Shown: one piece after another, positions 1 to 8,577 of the stretch | Position numbering within the stretch: position 1 is the stretch's first letter | Layout of the letters: each line of letters begins with the position of its first letter | Source: Paracoccaceae bacterium | Lineage (GTDB): Bacteria; Pseudomonadota; Alphaproteobacteria; Rhodobacterales; Rhodobacteraceae | Assembly: GCA_030148005.1 (NCBI GenBank) | Contig: JASBUI010000040.1 | Span: forward strand, 84,663 to 148,662 | Direction of reading: 5' to 3' | DNA length: 64,000 nt | Program-made: the position numbers and the translations under genes | The notes under the pieces: model-generated | What the model was told of the DNA's origin: nothing | The model's input: the letters and a program-made list of their open reading frames with translations, nothing else | Databases searched by the model: none

Positions 1-29
1 CAAAAGTCACGGTGACCACAGGTGGATAG
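1..29 (+). CDS. C-terminal end of an upstream ORF, possibly the RND membrane-fusion protein
   Basis: Reading frame 3 gives a nine-codon tail, KVTVTTGG followed by TAG at 27-29, which overlaps the GTG start of the RND pump gene by 8 bases. Short overlaps of this kind are usual between a periplasmic adaptor (HlyD/AcrA family) gene and its RND permease gene, so this is probably the adaptor's end. Only nine codons are visible, so identity is inferred from position alone. Confidence 0.35.
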
Positions 30-3000
30 GCTCGTTCGTCTCATCCTTGCAAATCGCAAGAGCCTGATCTTCATCTACGCGGTTCTGGTGGCAGTTGCCG
101 TCAGTCTGGTGATGCAGCAGCGCCAAGCGGTGTTTCCGGAAGTGAACTTTCCCAAGGCAACCTTCAAGGTCGACAATGGCTTTGCGCCGCTGAGCGAGAT
201 GGAGCGGGTCTTCGCTCGCCCGATAGAGGCGTTGGCGTCGTCCTCAGTCGGGGTCTTGACCTATTCCACCAAGATCGAGCGCGGGCTGGTCGAACTGTCA
301 GTCAGCCTCGATGCGACGCGGAACTTCACCGCCGATTTCCAGCTTCTGAAGGGCAAGGTCTCGACTCTGGTGCAGGGCGCGCCGACCTCAAACGGGGTTC
401 CAGCGCAACTGTCGTCCGACATGACAAATTCCAACAATTTCGCAGTGCTGGGCTATAGCCTTGTGTCGGAAAAGGCCAGTTACCTCGACCTGCGCCGTGT
501 AGTCGAAACCCGGATCAAGCCGGCGTTGCAGCAGGTGCAGGGCGTCGGTCAGGTCGAGGTGATCGGCGGCAGCCTGCCTGAGGTGCGGATCATGCTCGAT
601 CCGGCCAAGCTGGCGCTTTACAAGCTGACGCCCGACTTGGTGGCGACCCAGATTACCGACGCGGGCGGAACCAAGGTACTGGGCACATTCACCGCCTATG
701 GCAAGCTGATCTTGGGCTTCAGTTCCACTGGCCTGACCGGGGCCGAAGCGATCGCCGCGCTGCCGATCCGCGCCGGAAATGCCTCGCTGGCACTGTCGGA
801 CGTGGCCGATGTGCGAATGGCCGCCTCCTATCCCCAGACGTTGACCTCGACCGACCGCAAGCCCTCGGTGCTGTTCAACGTCTACGGCTCCCCCGGGGTC
901 GATGTGGTGTCGCTCTCGGCCGAAGTCGGCGCAGCTGTCGACACCGTGCAGGCGGGGCTTCCGCCGTCGATGCAGGTGTCGCGCTGGTATTCGCTGGCCG
1001 ATTTCATCCAGACTTCGCTCAACAACGTCAGCAAGGCGATCCTGATCGGGCTGGTCATCGTGTCGCTGTCGGTCGTGGGCTTCCTGCGCAACTTACGCGC
1101 CTCGGTTCCGGTGGTGGCTTCGATGCTCGTGACCGTGGCGCTGACCTTTATCGCGATGCACTACATGGGCCAGACGCTGAACATCATGACGCTGGCGGGG
1201 ATCAGTGCCGCGGTCGGGCTGATCGTCGATGACGCCATTGTCGCGGTCGAGAACGTGGCGCGCTATCACGAGCTTGGCCACGACAACGAAACCGCCGTCG
1301 TGGAAGGCACGACCGAGGTGCTTTCGCCGCTCTTGTCCTCGACCCTGACCACGGTTGCGGTGTTCGCGCCGCTGGGGTTTCTGACTGGGATCACCGGGTT
1401 TCTGTTCAAGGCCTCGGGCTTTGTCATCGTCGCCTCGCTGCTGATCTCTCTGGTGATGGCGGTGACGCTGGCGCCGATCCTCGCCTACTGGCTGATGCGC
1501 CCGTCGAAACATCCCCGGGGCGCGGATCATGCCGGCCAGGTGACACGGGCCTATCGTGGGTTTCTGACGACGGCGCTGAAGGCGCCGCTGCTGGTTGTGA
1601 TGGCGGGTGCCGTCGTCATCGGCATATCGTTCCAGATCGGTCGCGGTCTGCCGACGACCTACCTGCCGCAATGGGACGAAGGCACCTTCATCATGGATCT
1701 CGACACCACGCCCGGCACCGCGCGCGAGGAAACCGCGCGCCAGGTCGCTCAGGTCGAGCAGGTGATCGCCAACCTTGGAATTATCCAGACCTATTCGCGC
1801 CAGATCGGCGATAACGCCCTTCAATCGAATCAGGCGCATTTCTACATGCATCCCAAGCCCAAGGGCACAGCCGGGGGCGGCTCAGTCTTCAAAGCGATGG
1901 ACGAATTGCAGACCACGCTCGGAACCAGGTTTCCCAATCTCAACGTCGACCTGCACCAGATCCTGCCCGACCATTTTGGCGGACTTGCGGGCAGCAACAA
2001 CAGGATCGACATCGACGTCTTCGGCGCCAGCCAGGCGGATCTGGTCTTGGCCGGAAAGACGATTGCCGCCGCAATTGGGCAATTGCCCGAGGTCGCAGAG
2101 GTCAAGCTCAAGACGGCGCACACGCTGACCCAGTTTGAACTCGCTCTGGATCCCGGCAAATTGTCGCTGCACAACCTGAACCGGGCCGAGGTTGTTGGAC
2201 AGGTGCGCACCGCACTGGAAGGCAACGAACTGGGGTTCGTCGACGCTTATGGACAACAGGCAGCGATCCGCGTTGTCTATCCGGACCGCTGGCAGAAATT
2301 CAGTCCCTCGCTGACCGATATGCCCATCTTTGCCGCAGACGGGTCAGTGACCCCGCTCAGCGCGGTCGGTGCTATCGAACTTCGCAATGCACCCGACCGG
2401 ATCACACGCAAGCAGGGACACCTGTTTCTGTCGATCCAGGTCAAGACCAAGACAACGAATCTGGGCGGAAATGCCGCCAAGATCGGTGCCGAATTGGCAA
2501 AGATCACCTTGCCGCCGGGCACATATGCGCTGGTCTCGGGCGACTGGAAACGGCAGGCGCAGGCTTTTACCGAATTGCGTAACGTGTTCCTGCTGGCGAT
2601 CGGGGCCGTGTTTACTTTGCTTTTGGTTTTTTTCCGCAGCTATGGCTATTCGCTGCTGATACTTCTGAACACGCTGACATCGCTATCCTTTGTTATCTTT
2701 GGTGTTTGGTATTTCCAGACACCGTTCAACGTGCCGACCTTCATGGGGTTGATTTCGGTCATGGGGATCGTGGTCAAGAATGGCATCCTGATCATGGCGT
2801 TTCTGGCCAACAACCTGAAACGGGGCGAAGACCATATTCAGGCAATCGTTGATGCATGCCTGGTCCGGGCGCGGCCGATTCTGATGACATCGTCGGCGGC
2901 AATCCTTGGCTTTCTGCCCATGGCGCTCAGTACCGGGCGCGGTGGAGAGATGATGCAGCCCTTCGCCGCGGCTGTGATCTATGGCGTGCTGGGCGGGGTG

Positions 3001-3096
3001 GTGTCGTCGCTGATCCTGTTGCCGGCGATGTATGTTCTGGCCGCAAGGTTCATGCAAGGCAAACGAAACGGTCCTTCGGAAACGCCTGTGCTCTAA
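22..3096 (+). CDS. RND family efflux pump, inner-membrane permease subunit
   Basis: The 1024-residue product has the usual length of a proton-driven RND permease (AcrB/CzcA superfamily), which exports drugs, organic compounds or metals across both membranes with an adaptor and an outer-membrane channel. An N-terminal membrane helix (about residues 8-28) is followed by a large periplasmic loop, then helices 2-6, a second loop and the last helices. In helix 4 the adjacent acidic pair D403-D404 is seen, and in helix 10 K919 (motif VVKNG); both are the AcrB-type proton-relay residues. The segment near residue 550 (LPQWDEGTF) resembles the heavy-metal branch, so the substrate class is uncertain. 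The start is GTG at 22, overlapping the end of an upstream reading frame. The gene may be cargo of the integrated element that ends at 7682. Identity as RND is secure; substrate is not. Confidence 0.93.
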   Translation: MDRLVRLILANRKSLIFIYAVLVAVAVSLVMQQRQAVFPEVNFPKATFKVDNGFAPLSEMERVFARPIEALASSSVGVLTYSTKIERGLVELSVSLDATRNFTADFQLLKGKVSTLVQGAPTSNGVPAQLSSDMTNSNNFAVLGYSLVSEKASYLDLRRVVETRIKPALQQVQGVGQVEVIGGSLPEVRIMLDPAKLALYKLTPDLVATQITDAGGTKVLGTFTAYGKLILGFSSTGLTGAEAIAALPIRAGNASLALSDVADVRMAASYPQTLTSTDRKPSVLFNVYGSPGVDVVSLSAEVGAAVDTVQAGLPPSMQVSRWYSLADFIQTSLNNVSKAILIGLVIVSLSVVGFLRNLRASVPVVASMLVTVALTFIAMHYMGQTLNIMTLAGISAAVGLIVDDAIVAVENVARYHELGHDNETAVVEGTTEVLSPLLSSTLTTVAVFAPLGFLTGITGFLFKASGFVIVASLLISLVMAVTLAPILAYWLMRPSKHPRGADHAGQVTRAYRGFLTTALKAPLLVVMAGAVVIGISFQIGRGLPTTYLPQWDEGTFIMDLDTTPGTAREETARQVAQVEQVIANLGIIQTYSRQIGDNALQSNQAHFYMHPKPKGTAGGGSVFKAMDELQTTLGTRFPNLNVDLHQILPDHFGGLAGSNNRIDIDVFGASQADLVLAGKTIAAAIGQLPEVAEVKLKTAHTLTQFELALDPGKLSLHNLNRAEVVGQVRTALEGNELGFVDAYGQQAAIRVVYPDRWQKFSPSLTDMPIFAADGSVTPLSAVGAIELRNAPDRITRKQGHLFLSIQVKTKTTNLGGNAAKIGAELAKITLPPGTYALVSGDWKRQAQAFTELRNVFLLAIGAVFTLLLVFFRSYGYSLLILLNTLTSLSFVIFGVWYFQTPFNVPTFMGLISVMGIVVKNGILIMAFLANNLKRGEDHIQAIVDACLVRARPILMTSSAAILGFLPMALSTGRGGEMMQPFAAAVIYGVLGGVVSSLILLPAMYVLAARFMQGKRNGPSETPVL

Positions 3097-3431
3097 CCAT
3101 GTAAATCGCGCTTCGACCCGTATGCGGAACCATGACGTACTAGTCGTAAAAAGACGAGACCCGGGACCCAACGCACTGGACAGAACACTCTCAAATGAAG
3201 GGTAGCAGAGCCGGTGTTGTAAGGCGCGGCCAAAGGCCCTCGTTTGGGAACATGCTCAAACCATCTCGGCTGAGATCGTCAAAAACCCCGTTTAGAACCG
3301 AAAACATTGCTGAAGGTTTTTGGCACTCAGATGATAGCGGACGTTGGTTCAGAATGCATCGGTCAATAGGGCTCTATGTTGTCGTTCAGAGCCAGACGCA
3401 CCAAGGTCCAGTATAGGCCGAACATCCCTGC
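3097..3431. other. Intergenic stretch with no convincing gene
   Basis: About 335 bases separate the pump gene from the convergent replication initiator gene. A 73-codon ORF (3195-3416, +) is present but has no clear ribosome binding site and no recognisable family features. No tRNA, attachment-site copy or strong hairpin terminator is seen. The base composition changes here from GC-rich to more AT-rich, which suggests a junction between two segments of different origin. Confidence 0.4.
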
Positions 3432-4823
3432 TCAACGACCCTCAGGCGGCTTGAGAAAGACATATCTGTCCTTTGCGTTCTGTAGTTTTTTGCTGGCGGT
3501 GGCCGGATTTGCGCGCACGGCTTGTGACAGGTCTTGTCCAAGCGCAATCATATAGTCGGGCAACTCGGCGCTGGATTTTTGGTGCATCGCCGCGCGCGCT
3601 ATGGCCGTACCCAGGATGTTTGCGCTGAGAGTCCCGACGTGTTGTTCGCGGTGTACCTCTTTCATCGGGTTGGGGTCGGCTCCGCTGCGCATATCCATAA
3701 GGAAGTCATTCATCTCAGCGCAGACAATTTCCCAAACGGGGTCATTGGGCCAACGCGCGCGATTTGGATCATTGCGTGCCGGTTCGGTGTAGCGGACCAC
3801 TTCGACAGCTTCTCGGCAGAGGTCTGCGAACTTGCTATAGAGTTGTTCCCAGGTCCGAATGCCCCAGCGGTCTTTTAGAAGATCTTTGCCAGCTCGTATC
3901 TCTATACGCCATATACGGTTTGCGGGTGCCTGCCTTGGGTCAGGTGTCAGGGTCTGGGGAGGGCGCGTATCCCTATATATACTATATAGGGTAGAAAAAT
4001 CGAATTCGCCTTTGCTTACCTTATATAGGGTAAGGTTCCATATATCCCACCAATGCGACTTGCGATGCGCGATCACCTCGGCGCGTTTGTCGTACATTAT
4101 TACCTGGCGGTTGCGTGTGTTTCCGACGGTAACAGAGGTGACACGGCCGGACTTGCCGTGAATGGACGTGTCTTCTGCCGTGACATAGTCGCGCCTTCCC
4201 GCCGCACTGTGCATGATGAAGTTGTCCGGCTCGAGTTCGAAGTGCGGGGCCAGAATGTCGATACAAAAATCAACGCGAGAAATACTGATGTCTTCCGGGG
4301 CATACCTGATGCCCAGTTTGAAAAGCGCAAGCTCCGTATGTGCCTTTGCGGCACCGATGCCGTACATCGCCATGAAGTATGACCCAAAGCTAAGTCTGAT
4401 GCCCCAAGGGTCATTGCTGTTGGGCTTCTTGAAAAACCATGTCGCACCATCCGGGCCACCGCTGGCGATAAAGTAATACCCTTTTCCGCCATGTGGCTTT
4501 AGGTGCAGCTGTAGGCCGTTGTATGTGACCAACACGTCGCGACGCTCGTTTGTTGCAAGCTCTTTTTCTGAATCAAGATAGTCGAACAACTCTTTAGGAA
4601 TGTTGGCTTTGACAGCAAGTGCTAGCGTATCAAAACCTTTTTGGACAACTGTCATAGGATTTGGATCGTCTGTATTTCCAGAGGGGGGTGCTACTATCAC
4701 CCCCCTTTGCGCAGGGTCCGCGTTTATCTTGGGGGTACTTTCGATCTTGTTGGTGCCTCCGGCGGGGTAGCCATTGTTTTGGGGCCGGATGGTTTTTTCG
4801 GGTTCGGAGTTATGTGTTTGCAT
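3432..4823 (-). CDS. Replication initiation factor (Rep_trans-like)
   Basis: This 463-residue protein resembles the replication initiation factors of rolling-circle plasmids, phages and integrative elements, which nick and hold the origin to start replication. Visible features are a charged, proline-rich N-terminal tail (about 1-55), a central RVDFCIDIL motif typical of the Rep core (near residue 200), and a WRIEIRAGKDLL motif (near 305) followed by a long helical segment. The family is called from these motifs; the nicking tyrosine cannot be assigned by eye. It is the last gene of a minus-strand run starting with the AlpA-like gene, and overlaps the 73-codon gene upstream by 14 bases. Codon use is more AT-rich than in the chromosomal genes to the right. 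It most likely maintains or excises the element that carries the recombinase at 6304-7461. Confidence 0.7.
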   Translation of the reverse strand: MQTHNSEPEKTIRPQNNGYPAGGTNKIESTPKINADPAQRGVIVAPPSGNTDDPNPMTVVQKGFDTLALAVKANIPKELFDYLDSEKELATNERRDVLVTYNGLQLHLKPHGGKGYYFIASGGPDGATWFFKKPNSNDPWGIRLSFGSYFMAMYGIGAAKAHTELALFKLGIRYAPEDISISRVDFCIDILAPHFELEPDNFIMHSAAGRRDYVTAEDTSIHGKSGRVTSVTVGNTRNRQVIMYDKRAEVIAHRKSHWWDIWNLTLYKVSKGEFDFSTLYSIYRDTRPPQTLTPDPRQAPANRIWRIEIRAGKDLLKDRWGIRTWEQLYSKFADLCREAVEVVRYTEPARNDPNRARWPNDPVWEIVCAEMNDFLMDMRSGADPNPMKEVHREQHVGTLSANILGTAIARAAMHQKSSAELPDYMIALGQDLSQAVRANPATASKKLQNAKDRYVFLKPPEGR

Positions 4824-5031
4824 TGGCGTGCCTCGCTATCCAGATTTCCGCGCGTTCGGCGCATTTTGCGACGTTCAGAAGATCGGACTGGGAATAGCTT
4901 GCGGTATTTCGCCAATCGCCCTCCGCATTCTTGTAAGATCTAGATAAATCAACGGTATAAAACCCGTCGTTGCTCCAGATTGTGGCTGTGACCAGGCCCA
5001 GTCTAACCTTGTGGGCAGGGGTAACTGTCAT
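4810..5031 (-). CDS. Small conserved-looking protein of the integrated element
   Basis: The 73-residue product has no signal peptide or membrane segment and no family I can name. It contains aromatic and charged residues in a pattern like a small single-stranded-nucleic-acid-binding fold (a Trp-Ser-Asn-Asp-Gly stretch near residue 19, then FYTVDLSRSY), and a C-terminal helix with AERAEIWI. It sits directly upstream of the replication initiator gene and overlaps it by 14 bases, so the two are probably translated together. A role accessory to replication is inference from position only. Confidence 0.6.
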   Translation of the reverse strand: MTVTPAHKVRLGLVTATIWSNDGFYTVDLSRSYKNAEGDWRNTASYSQSDLLNVAKCAERAEIWIARHANANT

Positions 5032-5216
5032 GGCGTGTCCTTTGATGACGTGTTGGCGGTAGGCAAAGAACGGGCGCGCGCTCGCGTTTTGAACACGCGC
5101 CCGGTTTGAAAGCCTTTCGGCCCCAAAATCCCCAAAGTTGCTACCAACGCCTTTGGGGCAAAACTGATTGTCAGATGGTTTGAGAGGTGTTCGAGACCGT
5201 TCGCGCCGCGATCCAT
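5028..5216 (-). CDS. Possible 62-residue ORF, doubtful
   Basis: This ORF fills the otherwise empty stretch between the AlpA-like gene and the 73-residue gene. Its stop codon overlaps the next start in an ATGA arrangement (5028-5031), which is compatible with translational coupling, but its own start lies inside the upstream gene in another frame with no clear ribosome binding site. No family is recognisable, and it could be chance. Confidence 0.22.
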   Translation of the reverse strand: MDRGANGLEHLSNHLTISFAPKALVATLGILGPKGFQTGRVFKTRARARSLPTANTSSKDTP

Positions 5217-5383
5217 TTGTCCAGGTCAGCGCGCCGATAGCGAACTGAGCGGGACGAGACCTTTACGAAATCCGGCCCGCCGCCGCGGTGTCGCCAATTT
5301 TGAAGTGCGCGGACGGAATAGCAGAGGATCATCGCGGCTTCGCGTTCATTGATTAGCTGGTCTGATTGTGTGTCCGGTTTCAT
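5171..5383 (-). CDS. AlpA/excisionase-type helix-turn-helix protein
   Basis: The 70-residue protein matches the short MerR-like winged helix-turn-helix DNA-binding fold of AlpA regulators and excisionases. The N-terminal part LINEREAAMILCYSVRALQNW forms the helix-turn-helix, followed by a wing with GGGPDFVKV and the typical VRYRRADLDKWI ending. Such proteins bend DNA at attachment sites or switch on recombinase and replication genes of integrative elements. It is the first gene of the minus-strand run leading to the replication initiator, and lies on the same element as the tyrosine recombinase, so it probably acts as directionality factor or regulator. Confidence 0.8.
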   Translation of the reverse strand: MKPDTQSDQLINEREAAMILCYSVRALQNWRHRGGGPDFVKVSSRSVRYRRADLDKWIAARTVSNTSQTI

Positions 5384-5465
5384 CGTTATTCTCCATGTTT
5401 GCCATAAATGAGGATGGAGAGAAATGGATGCGCATGCTAAGGACAGATTAGGTCAAAACTGAACC

Positions 5466-6191
5466 CTATCTGTCCTTTTTTAAGACACGGACGATCCGTT
5501 TGCCGAGTGCACCACGGCTAAAGTAGCTTTTGGGCGCATACTCATCCAACAAAATGACGGTGAATTCGAAGAGCAAGCCCCGATAGTCGTCATTTACTGC
5601 ATCATAGTAGCAGCCAGCAATTCCCGAGAACCCAATATGATGTCTGAGCGTCCCATTGATATCTACTATGAGTTGGTCAAGTGCCGTTCGATTCCAAGGT
5701 TTCTGATCGTCGGTTTCATCTCCGGCAGTCGTTTCACTGCGAGGGTCAGTGCCGGCGGTTTCCGGTTGGCAGGCGTGAATTAGGCGTTTTAAGGATTGTT
5801 CAATTTCGTCGGTAGTCGGGGCGCTTATTGAACGGTCAGCAAAGATGTCTGCGTGTTGATCCTGCCATTCGCGATAGCTATCGAATTCGATTTGTGAATT
5901 TAGTTCAATATGCGTTTTCCTGTCGATTTCATCTAGTACATTTAGCAACTTGGACGCAGTTCTTGCGGCGCGGTTGAGCAGTTTTTTTACCTCTTTTTGA
6001 GGTTGTGAGCTTCCAATAAAAATACCGCATTCATATCGGTACAAAATGTGTACGAGGCGTTCTCGAAAAATGTAAAAATCTGTAGTTGCTTCGAACTGGT
6101 GGAACAGCCTCTGAACCGTCGCTTCAGTAAGCCTTTCCTCAACATCGCCGCGGCTGAGTGCTTCTTTCTCTGAATTGGCCGGTATTGTCAT
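5466..6191 (-). CDS. Uncharacterised cargo protein of the element
   Basis: The 241-residue product is not recognised. It is acidic and soluble, with a helix-rich first half (about 25-120) that includes a lysine-rich KKLLNRAARTASKLLN stretch, a low-complexity Ser/Thr/Asp linker (about 145-170), and a C-terminal part (170-241) containing HHIGFSGIAGCYYDAVNDDYRG and LLFEFTVILLDEYAPKSYFS. There is no signal peptide. It lies alone between the recombinase and the AlpA-like gene, and its sequence is clearly more AT-rich than the surrounding chromosome. Position next to the recombinase is where accessory genes are often inserted, but no function can be assigned. Confidence 0.6.
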   Translation of the reverse strand: MTIPANSEKEALSRGDVEERLTEATVQRLFHQFEATTDFYIFRERLVHILYRYECGIFIGSSQPQKEVKKLLNRAARTASKLLNVLDEIDRKTHIELNSQIEFDSYREWQDQHADIFADRSISAPTTDEIEQSLKRLIHACQPETAGTDPRSETTAGDETDDQKPWNRTALDQLIVDINGTLRHHIGFSGIAGCYYDAVNDDYRGLLFEFTVILLDEYAPKSYFSRGALGKRIVRVLKKDR

Positions 6192-6303
6192 GATGTCTCA
6201 CCAATTAGTTTGTGCCGAAAGTTTCGCGTTCAAACATCCGAGACATTTCCACGGGTACTATGGCGCAAGTGCGCACGGCTTGAAATGGGCGTAGGGAGGG
6301 AAA

Positions 6304-7461
6304 CTAGCCCACACTTCCCAAGGTTGCTGCAAGCCGATTAGCGATCCTGCCCGCTGCCTTCTGAACGGCATCGTCCGACAAATGTGCATATCGGAGCGTG
6401 GTCGACAGGTTCTTGTGCCCGAGAATTTCTTTAAGCATGAACGGATCAATGCCGTTCATGACGGCGACTGAGGCATAGGTGTGCCGCAGATCGTGCAGAC
6501 GCACGTCGTTCAGGTTTGCCCGCGCCCGAATTCGGCGCCACGGCTTTTGTAGGTCGTTGTAGTGGCTGGATCCATGATCGCCCAAGATCACGTAAGGATT
6601 GCCCTCGCGCCGCTCCAGTGATTTCAGAAGGGTGCTGGCCTCGCGGGGCAGGGGGATGCGCCGCCGCCCTGTTTTGCTGTCTGGCAATTCCAGATGGGTG
6701 CTGGTCACGTAGTCCCATTTCAGCTTTTGGATTTCGCCAAGGCGGCAACCGGTCAACAGCAACAGATAGAACGCGGCAAAGACGTAACGGCTGATGTCCG
6801 CGGCTTGCAGCATTTCAGCCAGCACCGCGCCAAGCCTCTCTTGCTCGGCCTCGTCCAGATAGCGCTTCTTCTCGACCTCGGGATAGCGTTTGATCCGCCG
6901 CGTGGGGTTGGTGTTCATGGCCCGCAAGCCCCAGTCTTCTGCCAAGTTCAGCATCTTGGACAACACCATCACCCCGCGATTGGCCTGATAGGGCGTCTCG
7001 TGTCGCTTCAGGTGAAAGGCTTGGATGTCGGCAAAGTTGATCTCGGACACTTTGATCGACCCCGGAACCGGGTTCACCACGCCGCGCAGCAGGTTGCGGT
7101 AAACGTAAAGGGTAGTCGGCTTGCAATGCAGCGCGACGTGTTCCTTCAAGAACCGCTCGCCCAGTTCCTTGATGGTGGGGCTTCGCAAGCGGGCCTTGCG
7201 CTCGGCTGATGGGTCGGAGCCGCGTGCAACGTCCGCTTGAACCAACTTGGCGTCTCTGAGGGCCTCTTCGGCGGTCAGAAGGCCGTGCTGGCCCAAGTTC
7301 TTGCGCCGTGTCCGCCCATGCAGGCGGTATTGCACGACATAGACCTTGCGACCGGTGGGATAGACGCGAATTCCAAAGCCGCTCAGATCGCTGTCCCAAT
7401 GGATGCGTTCTTTGGGTTCTGGTGGTAAGCTGTCCACAAGTCTTTTGCTAAGTTTTGGCAT
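6304..7461 (-). CDS. int: Tyrosine recombinase (phage-type integrase)
   Basis: The 385-residue protein carries out site-specific integration and excision. The N-terminal part has the DUF4102-like arm-binding domain common in tRNA-targeting integrases (DSDLSGFGIRVYPTGRKVY near residues 23-41). A SAM-like core-binding domain follows at about 95-180, and the catalytic domain occupies 200-370. Catalytic residues are visible: R240 (TGCRLGE), H323 and R326 (LHDLRHTYAS), H349 (LGHKN) and the nucleophile Y358 (TTLRYAHL). I chose the start at 7461 because MPKLSKR begins the family homology and a GGGGG tract lies about 8 bases upstream; an in-frame ATG at 7560 is possible. The gene begins about 180 bases from the tRNA-Thr fragment at 7638-7682, which is the expected attachment site. 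Confidence 0.93.
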   Translation of the reverse strand: MPKLSKRLVDSLPPEPKERIHWDSDLSGFGIRVYPTGRKVYVVQYRLHGRTRRKNLGQHGLLTAEEALRDAKLVQADVARGSDPSAERKARLRSPTIKELGERFLKEHVALHCKPTTLYVYRNLLRGVVNPVPGSIKVSEINFADIQAFHLKRHETPYQANRGVMVLSKMLNLAEDWGLRAMNTNPTRRIKRYPEVEKKRYLDEAEQERLGAVLAEMLQAADISRYVFAAFYLLLLTGCRLGEIQKLKWDYVTSTHLELPDSKTGRRRIPLPREASTLLKSLERREGNPYVILGDHGSSHYNDLQKPWRRIRARANLNDVRLHDLRHTYASVAVMNGIDPFMLKEILGHKNLSTTLRYAHLSDDAVQKAAGRIANRLAATLGSVG

Positions 7462-7637
7462 CTTCGAACCCCCGTTTGGCTGCAAATCCGGAAGCATATC
7501 GGAAGCACTGTGCAGCGTTTCGTGGGTTAAGTGATGCGAGGTCAGCGCAGAAGTAGTCAAGAAAAACTTATGTAATTCAGTTATTTATGGCTAACAGGCG
7601 CGGTGTGGCGAAAACTGGCGAAACCCCCTTTTGGCCG

Positions 7638-7682
7638 TTTGTAATCAGTAGGTCCGCGGTTCGAGTCCGTGTGGGGGCACCA
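7638..7682 (+). repeat. attachment site: 3' fragment of a tRNA-Thr(TGT) gene
   Basis: The sequence holds the 3' half of a tRNA: anticodon loop TTTGTAA with TGT at 7640-7642, the 3' anticodon stem AATCAGT, a five-pair T arm (GTTCGAG core, 7656-7671), acceptor strand TGGGGGC (7672-7678), A and an encoded CCA (7680-7682). The matching 5' half (expected to begin GCCCCCA) is absent upstream, so this is a fragment and not a working tRNA gene. A 3' tRNA remnant next to an integrase gene is the classic product of integration into a tRNA 3' end. Its orientation puts the element to the left and chromosome to the right, with the intact tRNA at the left end beyond position 1. Confidence 0.8.
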
Positions 7683-7764
7683 CTTTTTCCTTAGTAGACA
7701 CCCTTCGGGGAACGGAGCGGATAGCGCGCGGGCTTTTGTGCTGGTTTGAGCGGCGCGGCGGGTT

Positions 7765-8544
7765 CTATTCGACGACGACAAGGTCGATGTCGCGGGATTT
7801 CAGCATGTCCACTATTGCATCGGGCGGGGGGGCGTCGGTGTAGAAGACATCGAAGCGGGTTTCGCTTCCGATGGCCACGGTTGCGCGTTTGCTGAACTTG
7901 TCCTTGTCGGCCACGACGATGCGCACCTGTGCGTTCACGGCGGCGATGCGGGCAAGGTTGGCCTCTTCCAGATCGTGCAGCATAAATCCAAACTCGGCGT
8001 GAACGGCCCCGGCGGAGAAGATCGCGAACTGGACGTTGAGGCGGGCGACCAGATCCAGCGCCTCGGCGCCGAAGGCCCCGCCATCATGGGCGCGCAGCTC
8101 ACCGCCTGCGAAAAAGACGCGGTTGCCGTTTCGGGTCGCAAGGGTATGGGCGACAAAGGCCGAATTGGTGACGACAAAGAGGTCCTTGCGCTGTTGCAGT
8201 TCCATGGCGACGTAGGCGGTGGTTGATCCGATATCCAGAAAGACGGAATCGCCGTCATTGATATTCTTGGCAACGGCGGCCGCCAGACGGGCCTTTTCGT
8301 CCCTATGGGTCGAAATACGGCTTTGAAACGGGGCTTCGGCGTTTTCCTCGATCAGATGCACGCCGCCGTGCACTTTGCGGACGATCCGGCTTTCTTCGAG
8401 CGTGCGAATGTTGCGGCGAATGGTTTCGTTGGACACGGTCAGCTGATTGGCCAGATAGCTGACACGGCAAGAGCCCCCGGCCTTTTGCAATTCGCGCAGG
8501 ATCTCTTCTTCACGCTGGTTGGTCGTCTTACGCATTGGGTTCAC
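7765..8544 (-). CDS. DeoR/GlpR family transcriptional regulator
   Basis: The 259-residue protein has the two-part DeoR layout: an N-terminal winged helix-turn-helix (QREEEILRELQ, then VSYLANQLTVSNETIRRNIRTLEE, about residues 10-55) and a C-terminal DeoRC sensor domain with the phosphate-binding signature DGDSVFLDIGSTTAYVA (about 95-111) and the FSAGAVHAEFG segment. DeoR sensors usually bind a phosphorylated sugar or related metabolite. I prefer the GTG start at 8544 because AGGAG lies six bases upstream; ATG at 8535 is the alternative. It is divergent from the ABC operon at 8754 and very probably controls it through repeats in the shared spacer. The kinase in that operon could make the phosphorylated effector, which is inference. 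Confidence 0.88.
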   Translation of the reverse strand: MNPMRKTTNQREEEILRELQKAGGSCRVSYLANQLTVSNETIRRNIRTLEESRIVRKVHGGVHLIEENAEAPFQSRISTHRDEKARLAAAVAKNINDGDSVFLDIGSTTAYVAMELQQRKDLFVVTNSAFVAHTLATRNGNRVFFAGGELRAHDGGAFGAEALDLVARLNVQFAIFSAGAVHAEFGFMLHDLEEANLARIAAVNAQVRIVVADKDKFSKRATVAIGSETRFDVFYTDAPPPDAIVDMLKSRDIDLVVVE

Positions 8545-8577
8545 GGCACTCTCCTGCGTCAGGGTTACCCGCAAAAG

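Noticed and set aside
1093..1851. Long antisense ORF (252 codons) inside the RND pump gene
   Set aside because: It is Arg/His/Gln-rich, has no family features and arises from high-GC codon bias of the real gene on the other strand.
3195..3416. 73-codon ORF in the gap after the pump gene
   Set aside because: No clear ribosome binding site, no recognisable family and an Arg/Ser-rich composition; treated as intergenic.
7581..7781. A 66-codon minus-strand ORF with a PHTDSNRG-type sequence
   Set aside because: That peptide is the translation of the antisense of a tRNA 3' end and is a well-known false gene; it is explained by the tRNA-Thr fragment.
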